DNA from: Nocardia suismassiliense
GTDB taxonomy: Bacteria; Actinomycetota; Actinomycetes; Mycobacteriales; Mycobacteriaceae
Assembly (NCBI RefSeq): GCF_900269665.1
Contig: NZ_LT985361.1
Span: 3,887,982-3,951,981, forward strand
Direction of reading: 5' to 3'
DNA length: 64,000 bases
Within the stretch, counting starts at the first letter, position 1. Each line of letters opens with the position of its first letter. A program made the position numbers and the translations under genes. Positions 53,885 to 62,914 of the stretch are shown piece after piece. Under the pieces are notes generated by a model. The model ran no database searches. It was not told the origin of the DNA and saw only the letters and a list, made by a program, of their open reading frames with translations.

Positions 53885-55029
53885 TCACCACGGTGACAAC
53901 GGCGAGGCGGCCCTTTCCTTTCCTCGTGAGCTCCGATGCCATCACGAGTGAAGCTGCCGCGTCGATCGGCAATTGGTTTGCCACACAAGCACAATGGGTG
54001 CACGAAAACCGCGGGTTCTACCGCAACAGCCGGTGCCCGAATCTTCGATCCCTGCTACGCGGGCCGGCGCGTATCGCGGTCGCCGAGTCCACCATCGCCG
54101 ACCTTCGGCAGCTCATCGAAGACGCCTTCGACGTGCAGCTGGATCCCTCCTACACCGAAGTGGCGGCCCACCGGCTCAGCTGCGGCGACTTCATCGGCCG
54201 ACACACTGACCAACCGCAGAACGGAACCGAAACGCATCGAGCGATCATCCACCTCGGCGGCGAATCTCTCACCGGCGGAACCCTGATAATCGGCCTGGAG
54301 GGCGATCAAACCCATATCCCTTTCCAGGACCGGCTTCTGGTTGCGTTTCCGTTGAGCGGTCAGTCATTTCATGAGGTGAGTCCGGTCGAGTCCGGGACTC
54401 GGCACACGTTGGTGTACTCCTTCTGGGCCGTCGAAGCGACCGCCGAGCGACCCGACCTGACGGCGTACGAAATGCCCACCAACACTCTGGAATTCTTGGC
54501 GGCGGCAGATGCATTCCGCCTCCACCATCGCTCCAAGCATCGAGACGCGGCTGCCACCGATCAGCACAGCCTCGGGGAACACCTGATAGCGGTGGCCACG
54601 ACACTCGCCCGATGGCGACTCAGCGAACACGTGGTGCAAGCGGGATTACTGCATTCGATCTACGGCCCGCTCGGATTCAGCCAGCAACTGATCAGTCGTC
54701 GAGAACGCGACACCGTTCGCGCCGTGATAGGCACCGATGCAGAACGACTAGCTTTCCTGTTCTCAGCCCTCGATCGTGACTCGATCTCGCGCGGACACCA
54801 GAGAGGTGTGCTCGACGGATATTTGGACGACGGATCACCGATCGAAGTCACCATCGCCGACATACAAGCGATCGATCAGATGGTCTGGGCCAATCTACTG
54901 TCACAACGAGCCACGTTGGACCCTTCCTCCTACACGCAGCTGGCGCAGGCAGCGCTCGGCAGAAACTCGCTACCGCTAATAGCAAGAGACGACATCAGGC
55001 AGGCTTGCCGTCAGCCGACGCCGAGTTAG
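53881..55029 (+). CDS. 2OG-Fe(II) oxygenase fused to an HD-like (DUF6817-type) domain
   Basis: 382 residues from GTG 53881 (GTGA overlap); ATG 53857 is the alternative. The oxygenase part binds iron with H108-x-D110 (GRHTDQ) and H164 (QSFHEVSP) and 2-oxoglutarate with R174, like prolyl 4-hydroxylases. The second half (H229, H234, then VVQAGLLHSIYGPLGF) matches, from memory, the HD-like DUF6817 family. Likely hydroxylates the operon's peptide product; the HD part may be regulatory or hydrolytic. End of the operon. Confidence 0.82.
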   Translation: MITTVTTARRPFPFLVSSDAITSEAAASIGNWFATQAQWVHENRGFYRNSRCPNLRSLLRGPARIAVAESTIADLRQLIEDAFDVQLDPSYTEVAAHRLSCGDFIGRHTDQPQNGTETHRAIIHLGGESLTGGTLIIGLEGDQTHIPFQDRLLVAFPLSGQSFHEVSPVESGTRHTLVYSFWAVEATAERPDLTAYEMPTNTLEFLAAADAFRLHHRSKHRDAAATDQHSLGEHLIAVATTLARWRLSEHVVQAGLLHSIYGPLGFSQQLISRRERDTVRAVIGTDAERLAFLFSALDRDSISRGHQRGVLDGYLDDGSPIEVTIADIQAIDQMVWANLLSQRATLDPSSYTQLAQAALGRNSLPLIARDDIRQACRQPTPS

Positions 55030-55836
55030 CGGCCGGCACCCAATTGCAGGTGCTCGGATGGATCAACGCCGCTCGTCGCGTCTGCGCACGGTACGCAGCC
55101 CGTAGCTGTGGGACTGCGTGCGTTTGCTGACGCGCATCACCGCTCATTTGAACGGACGATGACCGCCATGGCTTCACAGCCACGCAATCGACACGATCGC
55201 CGCCGGTCACCGACAACACACGCACATCGGAATGAGCGCGCGCTGCCGACGGCCGTGAAGCGCTCGCCCGCTTGATCTTCCGAGGTGCTGCGCTGGCCGG
55301 TTCGATCAGCGCGGTATCGCTCACTCGCCCTGACTGAAGTCAGCCTGGCGAATGCAATCCTGGCCATCTAACGCTGATAATGACACGTCTTTAGGGACGC
55401 CACACCAGCACCTAGACGAGCGCATAGACGAATTTCTGCCGATGGGGTACATGCTCGACCCGATCGACCAGATCCTCGCCGGTCACGAGTGGCGAACCAC
55501 CTTCAGCGCCGAGAATCGAGCATTGGGCTTGGGCGAGGAGACCCGCTACGGCCATGCCCGCCAATGGGTTCCGATCCATCGAACCAGCCCTGGTACCCCC
55601 CACGACTGCGCCATATCGGTTGACTTTTCGGCAGTCCGGAACCCGCATGGCGGCTTGAGGTCTCTGGCGATCCCCAGTTGGGTATTGCTGCACGTCAAGC
55701 ATTGGGGGGCAGCGGGTTCGGGTGTCCGGGTGGGTGGGGTCGTATCGTGATCGCGCCGCTCGGCGGACAAACCTTTCATCGGGTCGGCTTGCCGCTGAAG
55801 CAGCGTGCGAACAGCACAGTAGTAGGAGGTACGACG
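55030..55836. other. Long intergenic region after the peptide-modification operon
   Basis: 807 bp with no gene I can defend. A + strand frame at 55352-55750 contains a plausible stretch (DERIDEFLPMGYMLDPIDQI) without a ribosome site or family match, and a short + frame at about 55250-55330 (ARLIFRGAALAGSISAVSLT) looks like a gene end. Both could be decayed sequence. The end holds the ribosome site AGGAGG for the gene at 55837. Confidence 0.45.
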
Positions 55837-56376
55837 ATGGCACGACGCAGCAGAACCGCGACCATTCTGGCGGCGGTGGCACCGCTCGCCACAGCCCTGA
55901 TTTTCCTTCCCGCGGCACCCGCTCAGGCCGCCGAGGGCGATCTGAGCTGCTCGGCGACGATCGAGTTCACCTTCGACCCGGCGTTGCGGGCGAACGGCTC
56001 TTCGAAGGTCACGATCAGCGGTGACTTCACGGCTTGCTCCTCACCCAACGGCAAGCACGCCGATCTCGGCTCGGGCAGGTTGCAGGGCACGGGTTCGGCG
56101 ACCGCGACGGCAGGTGGCTTCAACCCGTGCCGGTTGTTGATCAGTGTGCAGGGAGACGGCACCATCGGCTGGGCGCCCGGCGGCACGAGCACCTTCGACT
56201 GGGAGATCACTCACGTCCCGTTCACCGGCGGAATCGAGTTGAGCGCCAACGTCACTGGCGGCGAGCTGAACGGTGATGCGATCACGCTGTCCGAGCACAG
56301 TGCCACCTCCAACCCCGGTTGCGACACCGAGGGTCTGTCGACCTTGTCTGTGCATGCGCAGGTGGCGTTCAACTGA
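55837..56376 (+). CDS. Secreted hypothetical protein
   Basis: 179 residues with AGGAGG 8 nt before ATG 55837. Signal peptide: RRSRTATILAAVAPLATALI and cleavage near AQA-A. The mature domain is a beta sandwich-like sequence with four cysteines (LSCSAT, TACSSP, NPCRLL, PGCDTE) and ends SVHAQVAFN. Found as a small family in Nocardia-type genomes as I recall, function unknown. A hairpin follows. Confidence 0.72.
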   Translation: MARRSRTATILAAVAPLATALIFLPAAPAQAAEGDLSCSATIEFTFDPALRANGSSKVTISGDFTACSSPNGKHADLGSGRLQGTGSATATAGGFNPCRLLISVQGDGTIGWAPGGTSTFDWEITHVPFTGGIELSANVTGGELNGDAITLSEHSATSNPGCDTEGLSTLSVHAQVAFN

Positions 56377-56734
56377 TCCAGGCCACGGTGACCGGGTGGC
56401 ATCCGTTCGCGCGGCGGGTGCCACCCCGCGCGCCGTCCGGGCCCGAGCTATCAGGTTGCCCTGTGCGCTGGTGGTGCCGCGAAATCGTTCGATTGTCGAT
56501 ACTGCGGGGTTCAAAGCCATCCTGTATTGGTGCCATTACCGAGCGTCGGGAAGCCTTGCTGGCCAGCGATCTGAACGGCTGACCAACGCGCGACCAGCGG
56601 CATTACAGTGCGTTCGCCGCCAGGCAAAGAAGGCGCGTACCCGCGGGCGGGCACGCCGATCTAGCCCCCAATTCCCATGGGAGGCGAACCGGAACGGAAG
56701 CTGGTTTCATGCATCTGTGTGTAATGGCGGTGCC
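56377..56734. other. Intergenic region with a terminator-like hairpin
   Basis: 358 bp between the secreted protein and the lipoprotein. It holds the hairpin at 56394-56426 and no other clear feature; the frame open across it upstream of the lipoprotein start has no coding character. Confidence 0.5.
56394..56426 (+). terminator. Terminator-like hairpin
   Basis: GGGTGGCA pairs with TGCCACCC (8 bp) around a GC-rich 17-nt loop, starting 18 bp after the stop of the secreted-protein gene. No T-run. Confidence 0.45.
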
Positions 56735-57502
56735 GTGGAGTGCGGCCGGTTCGGTCTGTTGTCCTGGGCGGACTGGAAGCGGTTTTTCCATTTGTTGCTG
56801 GTCGCTGCGACCGCCGCGGTCATCGCGTCCTGTGGCCCGCCGAACCCGGGGATGCCCGAGCTGCCGGAATTGCCGCCGCTGGGTGACGTCACGGCCGCCG
56901 CGCCGGTGGTCGGCGAACCGATCGCGGATGCGGGCACGTTGCGCAACCTATTGCTGACCGGGACGGACCTGCCGCCGAACTTCACGGTGGTGCCCGAAGT
57001 CCCCGCACGTGTCAAGGCACCCGCAGACCCGCCGACCGATCCAGCGGAATGCGCGAAGGTGCTCACCCCGCTGGCCGTGCAGCGGCCCGGTGCGCTCGCC
57101 CAGGCCGTCATTCAGTACCAGAGCTACTCCTCCAGCATCTACATCGATGCCGCGAGTTATCCGAACGAGGCGGTGGCGCAAGCGTTTGCGGAGGGGCAGG
57201 CGACAGAGCGTCGCTGCACCCACTATCTCAGGCACTCTGTCGACGTCCGCGGCAACGATATTACGTACAACTACCGGGTCGGTGGTCTCGCGCAGCCGCC
57301 GGCGGGCGACGCGGCCACCGCCTTCCAGGTGCGTGTCAGAGACGACAGCGGATCGGCGGTGCGTTATTTGGTCGCGGTCGTGCAAGTCGGCAGCACGCTG
57401 ACAAAGGTGGGGGTCACCGCGCAGGAATCAGTCGATGAGCGGGTGCTCAGCGATCTCACCGCCGCGCTGGCGCGTCGGCTGCAGAGCGTTTCGGGACCTT
57501 GA
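56735..57502 (+). CDS. Lipoprotein with PknH-like sensor domain
   Basis: About 255 residues from GTG 56735 (GTG 56717 and TTG 56759 also in frame; none has a strong ribosome site). A hydrophobic signal (FFHLLLVAATAAVIASC) ends in a lipobox, so the protein is anchored outside the membrane. The mature part (GTLRNLLLTGTDLPPNFTVV, QSYSSSIYIDAASYP, CTHYLRH, then VRYLVAVVQVGSTL) matches the extracellular sensor domain of mycobacterial PknH and related lipoproteins. Ligand unknown. Confidence 0.82.
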   Translation: MECGRFGLLSWADWKRFFHLLLVAATAAVIASCGPPNPGMPELPELPPLGDVTAAAPVVGEPIADAGTLRNLLLTGTDLPPNFTVVPEVPARVKAPADPPTDPAECAKVLTPLAVQRPGALAQAVIQYQSYSSSIYIDAASYPNEAVAQAFAEGQATERRCTHYLRHSVDVRGNDITYNYRVGGLAQPPAGDAATAFQVRVRDDSGSAVRYLVAVVQVGSTLTKVGVTAQESVDERVLSDLTAALARRLQSVSGP

Positions 57503-57899
57503 CTGTTCCTGTCCAGCTATCGGTTCGGGGCGCACGGACCAATGGCAGCCGCAGCCCATCGGTGAGTACATGGAACTGCTCGGCAGCCTCGGTGAGAACC
57601 TGGCTGGTTTCATCGTCGAACTCAGCCGCATAGCACTGATTGGCCCGGTCCGCATCCACACTGACCAGATTGACTGGGAATCGGCCAGATTCACAGAGAC
57701 AGGACAGTCCTGGTCCGTGCACCTCGCGGCAACATTTCCGGAAACACACTGGAATCGGCAGTTGAGTGCGTTCGCCGACCGCCGACGCGGCTCTCAGGAT
57801 CGCGCGGGTCGCGGCAGTAGAGGATGTTCTCGGCGTGGACACGAACGACTTAGTCGCTGGTGCGCGAACTATCGTAGGGAGTCCGACCGTGAGTGGGGT
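57503..57899. other. Region with competing frames, no confident gene
   Basis: 397 bp. A + strand frame from ATG 57570 (ELLGSLGENLAGFIVELSRI, then WSVHLAATFPETHWNRQL) and a minus-strand frame (ANQCYAAEFDDETSQVLTEA) both look protein-like. Neither has a clear ribosome site or a known family. One of them may be a decayed gene. Confidence 0.35.
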
Positions 57900-58700
57900 T
57901 CAGGGGGTGTCGAGTAGATGGGGTTGGCCGGCGGCATAACGTTGACGGTCGAGCTGTTTGGCGGGTTCGAATTGTGGCAGGCGGTTGAGCTGGAACACCG
58001 TGGCGGGTTCGGCGTTGGAGCCGGTGGCGTCAAGGATGGCGTTGGCGGCGGCGCGGCCGGATTCGTTGGCGCCCTCCATGGTTGCCAGGTCGATGTTGGT
58101 GCGGACGTAGTCTCCGGCCAGGAAAAGGTTGGGGATGTTGGTGTGTGTGGTGGGGCGTTGGTCCCAGGAGCCAGCGGTGTTGATGAGCAGGGGTTCGTCG
58201 TTGGTGTTGCGCCCCTCGGTGTTCGACCATTGGATGGCGGGGTCGAGGTACCACGAGTGCACGCAGTCATCGCGCAGGAGAGCTTTGTTCTTGCCGTAGA
58301 GTCCGGCCTGGATCTGTGCCCAGGTTTCGGCGGCGATCTGTTCGCGAGTGCAGTCCATGGCTGGTTTGCCGTACAGGATTCCGGGGGTGTTCCAGTCGGA
58401 TATGTCGACCGAGAGGATGTCGCGGACAGTGCCGTCGCCGTAGTCGCGGGCGAGGTCGCGGCTCTTCCAGAATTGTCCTTGGTTGAGGGCGCTCAAAGCC
58501 CACGGTGAGTCGATGAACCCCAGGTGCCCGTTGGTGATCGGAGTGTCTGCGGTGAGGTAGAACTGGATCCCGTTCATCCAGTCGGTGACCAGATTGTTCA
58601 TCGCTGCCAGTGTCGGATCGAGGTCGAGGATCTCGCGGTTCCACAGCATGCGCGCGCGCTCGGCAGGCATGGCGCAGACGAACCAATCGGCATCGATGCG
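57900..58700 (-). pseudogene. 5'-truncated FAD oxidoreductase (relative of the 2917-9906 trio)
   Basis: Only the C-terminal half of a 500-600 residue flavoprotein is present. It opens at RIDADWFVCAMPAERARMLW, equivalent to the VAADWYVLAMPFDK segment of copy 1, and a TAA lies directly upstream. The rest is intact to the family ending ANESGRAAANAILDATG and RQRYAAGQPHLLD. The FAD-binding N-terminus and the Tat signal are missing; the sequence beyond 58700 is unrelated. It is not a copy of any of the trio but a separate branch. Confidence 0.82.
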
Positions 58701-58842
58701 TTATCCCACGTAGGTACGGGACGCGCCCTCGGCAAAGTGGTGGTCCAGATCCGCTGATCGACACCACCAAATGCACTGAGCCACAACCGGTCTGGCCCGC
58801 CAGCTGTCGACGGCGGTCTCACCGCGCACTGACCGGTCAACC

Positions 58843-59466
58843 TCACCAGGCACGTTCGCTGAACCCACTCGAACGGGGTTCGTACGTGTCGTCGAATATG
58901 GTCTGCTGCTGACGTTCGACTTCCAGTCGTGCCGAGTTCGCCTCTGTCAAGCTGGATATCGTGTCGAACCGGGAGTCGGCTGAATAGTAACGCTGCTTGA
59001 GTTCTTGGACTTTCGCTTGGTAATCCTCGATCAATAGCGTGGCCGCTTCGGCGGCGCTTCTGCTGAACTGGCTTTCGGTTATCTCGCGTACGGTGCCGGG
59101 TTCGATGTGAACCGAGAAACTCCGCATGCCTATCGTCAAGAAAGTCATTCGCTGGTCGCTCGATGCGCCGACAGCCTCGGTTTTGTCTCGGTCGGCGAAG
59201 AATTTAATATCCACTGAATTAACAGCATCAATGGTCAGGTTAGTATACTCGAGCGCCCTTCGGTACTGCCGCTGCCATCCGACCCACAGCAGCTTTGCGA
59301 TGCTGGCCAGCGCTTGCTCCAGCATCGGTTCGTCGACGAATGCGTATGCGCCGTCCCCGAAGAACAACGCAATATTGGTCCGCCGGGACAATTCGGCTTC
59401 GATTTCAGTCCCGGGCGCACGCACGCGTACCTGAATATTGTCCAGCCTAGCGGCTAAATCCTGCAC
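58843..59466 (-). CDS. Hypothetical protein of a WXG/ESX-type operon
   Basis: 207 residues from GTG 59466 with GGGGGGA 6 nt upstream. Predicted mixed alpha/beta with a long C-terminal helix (AATLLIEDYQAKVQELKQRY). No family recognised. It follows the 302-residue WXG-type gene by 10 bp and is probably co-transcribed. A role as chaperone, immunity factor or accessory protein of the WXG proteins is possible but not shown. Confidence 0.72.
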   Translation of the reverse strand: MQDLAARLDNIQVRVRAPGTEIEAELSRRTNIALFFGDGAYAFVDEPMLEQALASIAKLLWVGWQRQYRRALEYTNLTIDAVNSVDIKFFADRDKTEAVGASSDQRMTFLTIGMRSFSVHIEPGTVREITESQFSRSAAEAATLLIEDYQAKVQELKQRYYSADSRFDTISSLTEANSARLEVERQQQTIFDDTYEPRSSGFSERAW

Positions 59467-59476
59467 AGTTTCCCCC

Positions 59477-60385
59477 CTAGCCTGTGTGGCCTATACCGTC
59501 ATCGCCGACGAGGTCGCGATCGCTCATCCCAGCCAGCCTCGGGCGCGCGGAGACGAGGAGGTCCTTGTTCGCGTGCATTGCCTCGTTCAGCGCCCGCACC
59601 CTATCGGCCATCTGCTGTGCCTCGACGTCATTAATGTATTCGGTGAGGTCGGCAACGGCCTGTTTCATCGAATTGAGGACGGAGCTAACAGTACTCGCAT
59701 TCACTGTCGCCTTGCCAGCGATGCCCGCATTACCGACGGCCGCAGCCGCGCCGATCGCTACGACCGGCGCCGTAGCGCCCCCGGTCGCGATGGTGATAAT
59801 CGCGGCAAGGGTTGTTCCTACTGCGGAGAGCACCGAGAACTCGAAAGTCACATCAGCCTTGTTACAGCTACCGGCGTTGGCGAACACATCCAGGGTGTCG
59901 TGCGCGATTTTGTCGATGTCTGTGCGCGCTTTGCGCCACATCTCCTGGTGGGCCTCGAGGACACCTTTCATCATCGACAGCGCCGTGAACTGGTTTCCGG
60001 AAATCGTTCTGAAGGTGTCGAGGAAGTTGGCCTTGAATGCCGTCGCGGCCGCACCGGTCCAGTCATGCAGATAAGCACCGTCGGTCGTCGTTACCTTATC
60101 CAGGTGTGTCTCGACGAATTTTACGTCCTGGCTCAGTTTAGTGACCGGTGTGGATTGAGTCATCAACTGCTGCATCGCTGCGGTCAGGTCAGCGATCAAC
60201 GGGTTGTATTTATCCGGATGGGGCAACCTGGAGAATGGCTCGAACAGTGGCTCAATGTATGCCAAGCCCGGCATAAAATCCTCAGCCTTGTATACCCCTG
60301 CCGTCCCGGACCTCTCCCGCGCCAACAATTTAGCGGCCTGCTCCCTGATGTTCTTCGCATCTTGCATGAGCTGCTCGAAACTCAT
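59477..60385 (-). CDS. WXG100-like, putative type VII secretion substrate
   Basis: 302 residues. Helical N-terminus, a W-x-G turn in DWTGAAATAFKANFLD (about residues 109-124), and a glycine/alanine-rich hydrophobic stretch (LAAIITIATGGATAPVVAIG, about 193-235), then a helical tail. This layout resembles ESX-secreted proteins with a WXG helical hairpin plus a hydrophobic or membrane-active segment. ATGA overlap with the upstream 123-residue gene. Secretion is inferred; no ESX machinery is in the window. Confidence 0.75.
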   Translation of the reverse strand: MSFEQLMQDAKNIREQAAKLLARERSGTAGVYKAEDFMPGLAYIEPLFEPFSRLPHPDKYNPLIADLTAAMQQLMTQSTPVTKLSQDVKFVETHLDKVTTTDGAYLHDWTGAAATAFKANFLDTFRTISGNQFTALSMMKGVLEAHQEMWRKARTDIDKIAHDTLDVFANAGSCNKADVTFEFSVLSAVGTTLAAIITIATGGATAPVVAIGAAAAVGNAGIAGKATVNASTVSSVLNSMKQAVADLTEYINDVEAQQMADRVRALNEAMHANKDLLVSARPRLAGMSDRDLVGDDGIGHTG

Positions 60386-60753
60386 CGCTTACCGTCCAGT
60401 TCCGGGTCGTTGCGCACGAGGCGGTTCATCTCGTCGCCCGCCTTTCGATCCATCCCCGCGAAAATCTGCGCTGCCCTGTGCAGTGCTGTCGCCGTGTCGT
60501 CCAGATTTGTTCTGGTTTCCTTCAGAAATCCCATCACGGTGTCGTGCAGATCGAGATAGGCGTGGTACACCGGTCCGAGGGTGTCACCACCGAATTGCTC
60601 TGGACGCCGCATCGCCTGCTCTATCTGACCCCGGACCTGGTCACACTTACCGATCGCCTCGCCGTAGTCGGCCGAGACCGCCGGGAAGTGCACCTTCGCC
60701 GCTTGCTCCAGTCTGTGCAGGTCGACGCCGAGAGCCTTACCTTGATGAACCAC
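60382..60753 (-). CDS. ESX-associated small helical protein
   Basis: 123 residues from GTG 60753, which has GGGG 6 nt upstream; ATG 60774 is the alternative. All-helical composition (VDLHRLEQAAKVHFPAVSAD, then FLKETRTNLDDTATALHRAA) with the length of EspC/PE-like WXG partners. It heads the three-gene operon and overlaps the WXG-type gene by ATGA, suggesting that the two proteins form a heterodimer for export. Confidence 0.75.
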   Translation of the reverse strand: MVHQGKALGVDLHRLEQAAKVHFPAVSADYGEAIGKCDQVRGQIEQAMRRPEQFGGDTLGPVYHAYLDLHDTVMGFLKETRTNLDDTATALHRAAQIFAGMDRKAGDEMNRLVRNDPELDGKR

Positions 60754-60934
60754 ATTCCACCCCTTTATATACAACTGACCTCATATAGGCTGAGACCTCG
60801 CCCCCCGCCCCGCAGTCGGGCCGTTCGAATATTACTCGGCAGCGAATGGGTTTTGAAGACAAAGGATTTGGGGTCTGCGGAAGTGAGCCATCGGCTGATC
60901 CCGCTAATAAACCATCCGTTCTGTTCGTTCCCAG

Positions 60935-61561
60935 CTAGCGGCACCCTTCGAATCGTCTGCGCGACGATCGTTGATCGTTTCCTCGGCACAGGCGGCCACA
61001 TGCTCGAATGCAAGAATGCGACTCAACGGCGATTGGCGGGTTTGGTGCGGCGCTTTGGCTGCGGCGATGACCGGCCTGGAGTTTCAGTTCCCCGGGTTGG
61101 ATGTCGAACCGGGCGGCGAACGCGGCTCGGAACCCGCTCAGGGAGTTGTATCCAGATGAGGTCGCCACGTCGACAACCGCTTGCACGTTGTCAGGGTCGG
61201 CAAGTCGTCCATATGCTCGCTGCAGCCGTGTTTCGCGGAGCTCGTCCCCGGAAGTCTTCCCGGTGACGGTTTTGATCGCTACTTCGAGCTGGCGTCGTGA
61301 GCAGCCAAGGCTGTCGGCCAGAGTCTGCACCGACAAACGCGAGTCGTCGCTGTAGAGCTGGATACGGCGACGGGCGTCTGCGGCGATTCTGGCGTACACG
61401 TCCAGCTCCGGGGCCCGTCGATCATCGAGTGCCCCTGCGACGAGATCGACCAGTGCTCGGCTGATCGCTACGAACTCCGCCTCGGTCAATACCGGGCGCT
61501 CGGCACAAAGGTTGTCGGCCAGCAGCCGGACGGTTTTCAGGATGACATTACGCGGCCGCAT
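60935..61561 (-). pseudogene. AraC-family regulator fragment (C-terminal half)
   Basis: The HTH region is present (RLSVQTLADSLGCSRRQLEV and VQAVVDVATSSGYNSLSGFR), as is the linker helix TEAEFVAISRALVDLVAGAL. Full-length relatives of this type have an additional ~150-200 residue N-terminal domain, and the DNA upstream of ATG 61561 does not continue it in any frame. It is best read as an N-terminally truncated gene, although the 208 residues could still make a DNA-binding protein. Confidence 0.6.
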
Positions 61562-62068
61562 ACCCAACGGCCCGCCGGTCCGGCACCGGCGATCCCTTTC
61601 TGAAAATCGTCTGATCGGACGGCGCGCGCCGGAAACTGCCGCAAGGCGAGCATCCCAACAGACACTTGAGTCGACCGAACTAGCGGCTCTTGCCAGACAG
61701 GATGTATGTCCTGTAATCGGCATGTGCGCGCGCTGTAGTACTGTCAGCCAGCCAGTTTGGACGGCTGCCCAACGCATGCTCTGCGGCATAGCGGAGGTAG
61801 ATAAAGCTCACCGCACGAAGGTCACGTCGACCGTTCTCTGCACAGTTGAGTATTTGGGCCCGTCCTAATACTGCGCCTTGGCGATTCGCGGTATCTTCAC
61901 CAGCTCCGGACCTCCGAAAGCCTTGTTCGACGCTTGAACAGCGTGCTCCTCGGCTTCGGCCGCCGTATCGGCTATGGCCGTCAGGGCCCTTCAGGCGCAT
62001 CCTGTGAAGTGCGCGGAGTTGGGCGAGCGTGGCCGGCATGCTGGGTTCTGGCCAGCGAGGAGGAATGC
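61562..62068. other. Intergenic region with a gene remnant
   Basis: 507 bp between the AraC fragment and the methyltransferase. It contains the minus-strand remnant at 61865-61987 and no other recognisable feature apart from the ribosome site of the next gene (AGGAGGA at 62058). Confidence 0.4.
61865..61987 (-). pseudogene. Short C-terminal gene remnant
   Basis: A minus-strand frame of 41 codons without a start reads TAIADTAAEAEEHAVQASNK, then GGPELVKIPRIAKAQY and a TAG stop. It is closed by a TGA upstream. Composition is protein-like, so it is probably the end of a decayed gene; family unknown. Confidence 0.3.
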
Positions 62069-62914
62069 ATGGAAAGCGCACCGAGCAGGACGGCGATGTT
62101 TGCTGCCGTGTCGCGCGGATTGTTTCGCCTGGAGACGGCGTCGCCGTGGGTACTGGACGATGTGCTGGCCCTGGTGCTTGTCGGCCCGGTATGGCAGCAG
62201 CTGCGAGACCAGTTCGATCCGCTGTTCCCCGCCCCGGTGCGCCGCGAGTCACGTGCGGCTGTCTGTACCCGCAGCCGGTACGCCGAGGACCGGCTGGCTG
62301 CCGGCGCCTTCACGCAGTACGTGATTCTTGGCGCGGGGCTCGATTCGTTCGCGTGGCGGCGGCCGGATCTGCTCGGCTCGCTGACGGTGTTCGAGGTTGA
62401 TCACCCTGCCTCCCAGGCCTGGAAGCTCGAGCGGGTCAGGGAACTCGGCCTGCCGCTCAGCAACTCGCAGATATTCGTGCCGGTTGATTTCGAGGCCGGA
62501 CCGGTCCAGGATGCTCTGGGCCCGGCCGGGTTCGACTGGGCGCAGCCGGCGATGTTCTGCTGGACGGGCGTCGCCCCCTATCTGACGGCACAGGCGATCG
62601 AGTCGACGTTGCACACGATCGCGGCGGCTGCTCCCGGGTCTGAGGTGGTGTTCTCCTATCGGGCCGAGGACTGTGCGCTCGACGACGTGGGGACGGAATT
62701 CGCCCGTATCTACACCCCGATCGCGGCTTCTGTCGGCGAGCCTCTGCAGCCTGGCTGGCCGGTATCCGAGATCGAGAGGCTGATCAGCCGGTGCGGGCTG
62801 AAGGTCGTGGACCACCCCGCACGGGCAGACCTCCAGCGGCGGTACTTCGCCGGCCGTACCGATGGCCTGCGGCCCTATACCTTCGAGACTCTGGTGGCCG
62901 CACGGGTCACCTGA
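62069..62914 (+). CDS. PPM2/leucine carboxyl methyltransferase-family SAM methyltransferase
   Basis: 281 residues. The family landmarks are YVILGAGLDSFAWRRPD (SAM motif), FEVDHPASQAWK and FCWTGVAPYLTAQAIESTL. In Mycobacterium/Nocardia many such putative O-methyltransferases occur and act on small natural products. AGGAGGA lies 4 nt before ATG 62069. Single gene. Confidence 0.92.
   Translation: MESAPSRTAMFAAVSRGLFRLETASPWVLDDVLALVLVGPVWQQLRDQFDPLFPAPVRRESRAAVCTRSRYAEDRLAAGAFTQYVILGAGLDSFAWRRPDLLGSLTVFEVDHPASQAWKLERVRELGLPLSNSQIFVPVDFEAGPVQDALGPAGFDWAQPAMFCWTGVAPYLTAQAIESTLHTIAAAAPGSEVVFSYRAEDCALDDVGTEFARIYTPIAASVGEPLQPGWPVSEIERLISRCGLKVVDHPARADLQRRYFAGRTDGLRPYTFETLVAARVT

Noticed and set aside
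50096..55029. Assignment of the peptide operon to mycofactocin
   Set aside because: There is a radical SAM and a GT2-like gene, but no precursor ending in GVY and no MftB, MftD or MftE relatives.
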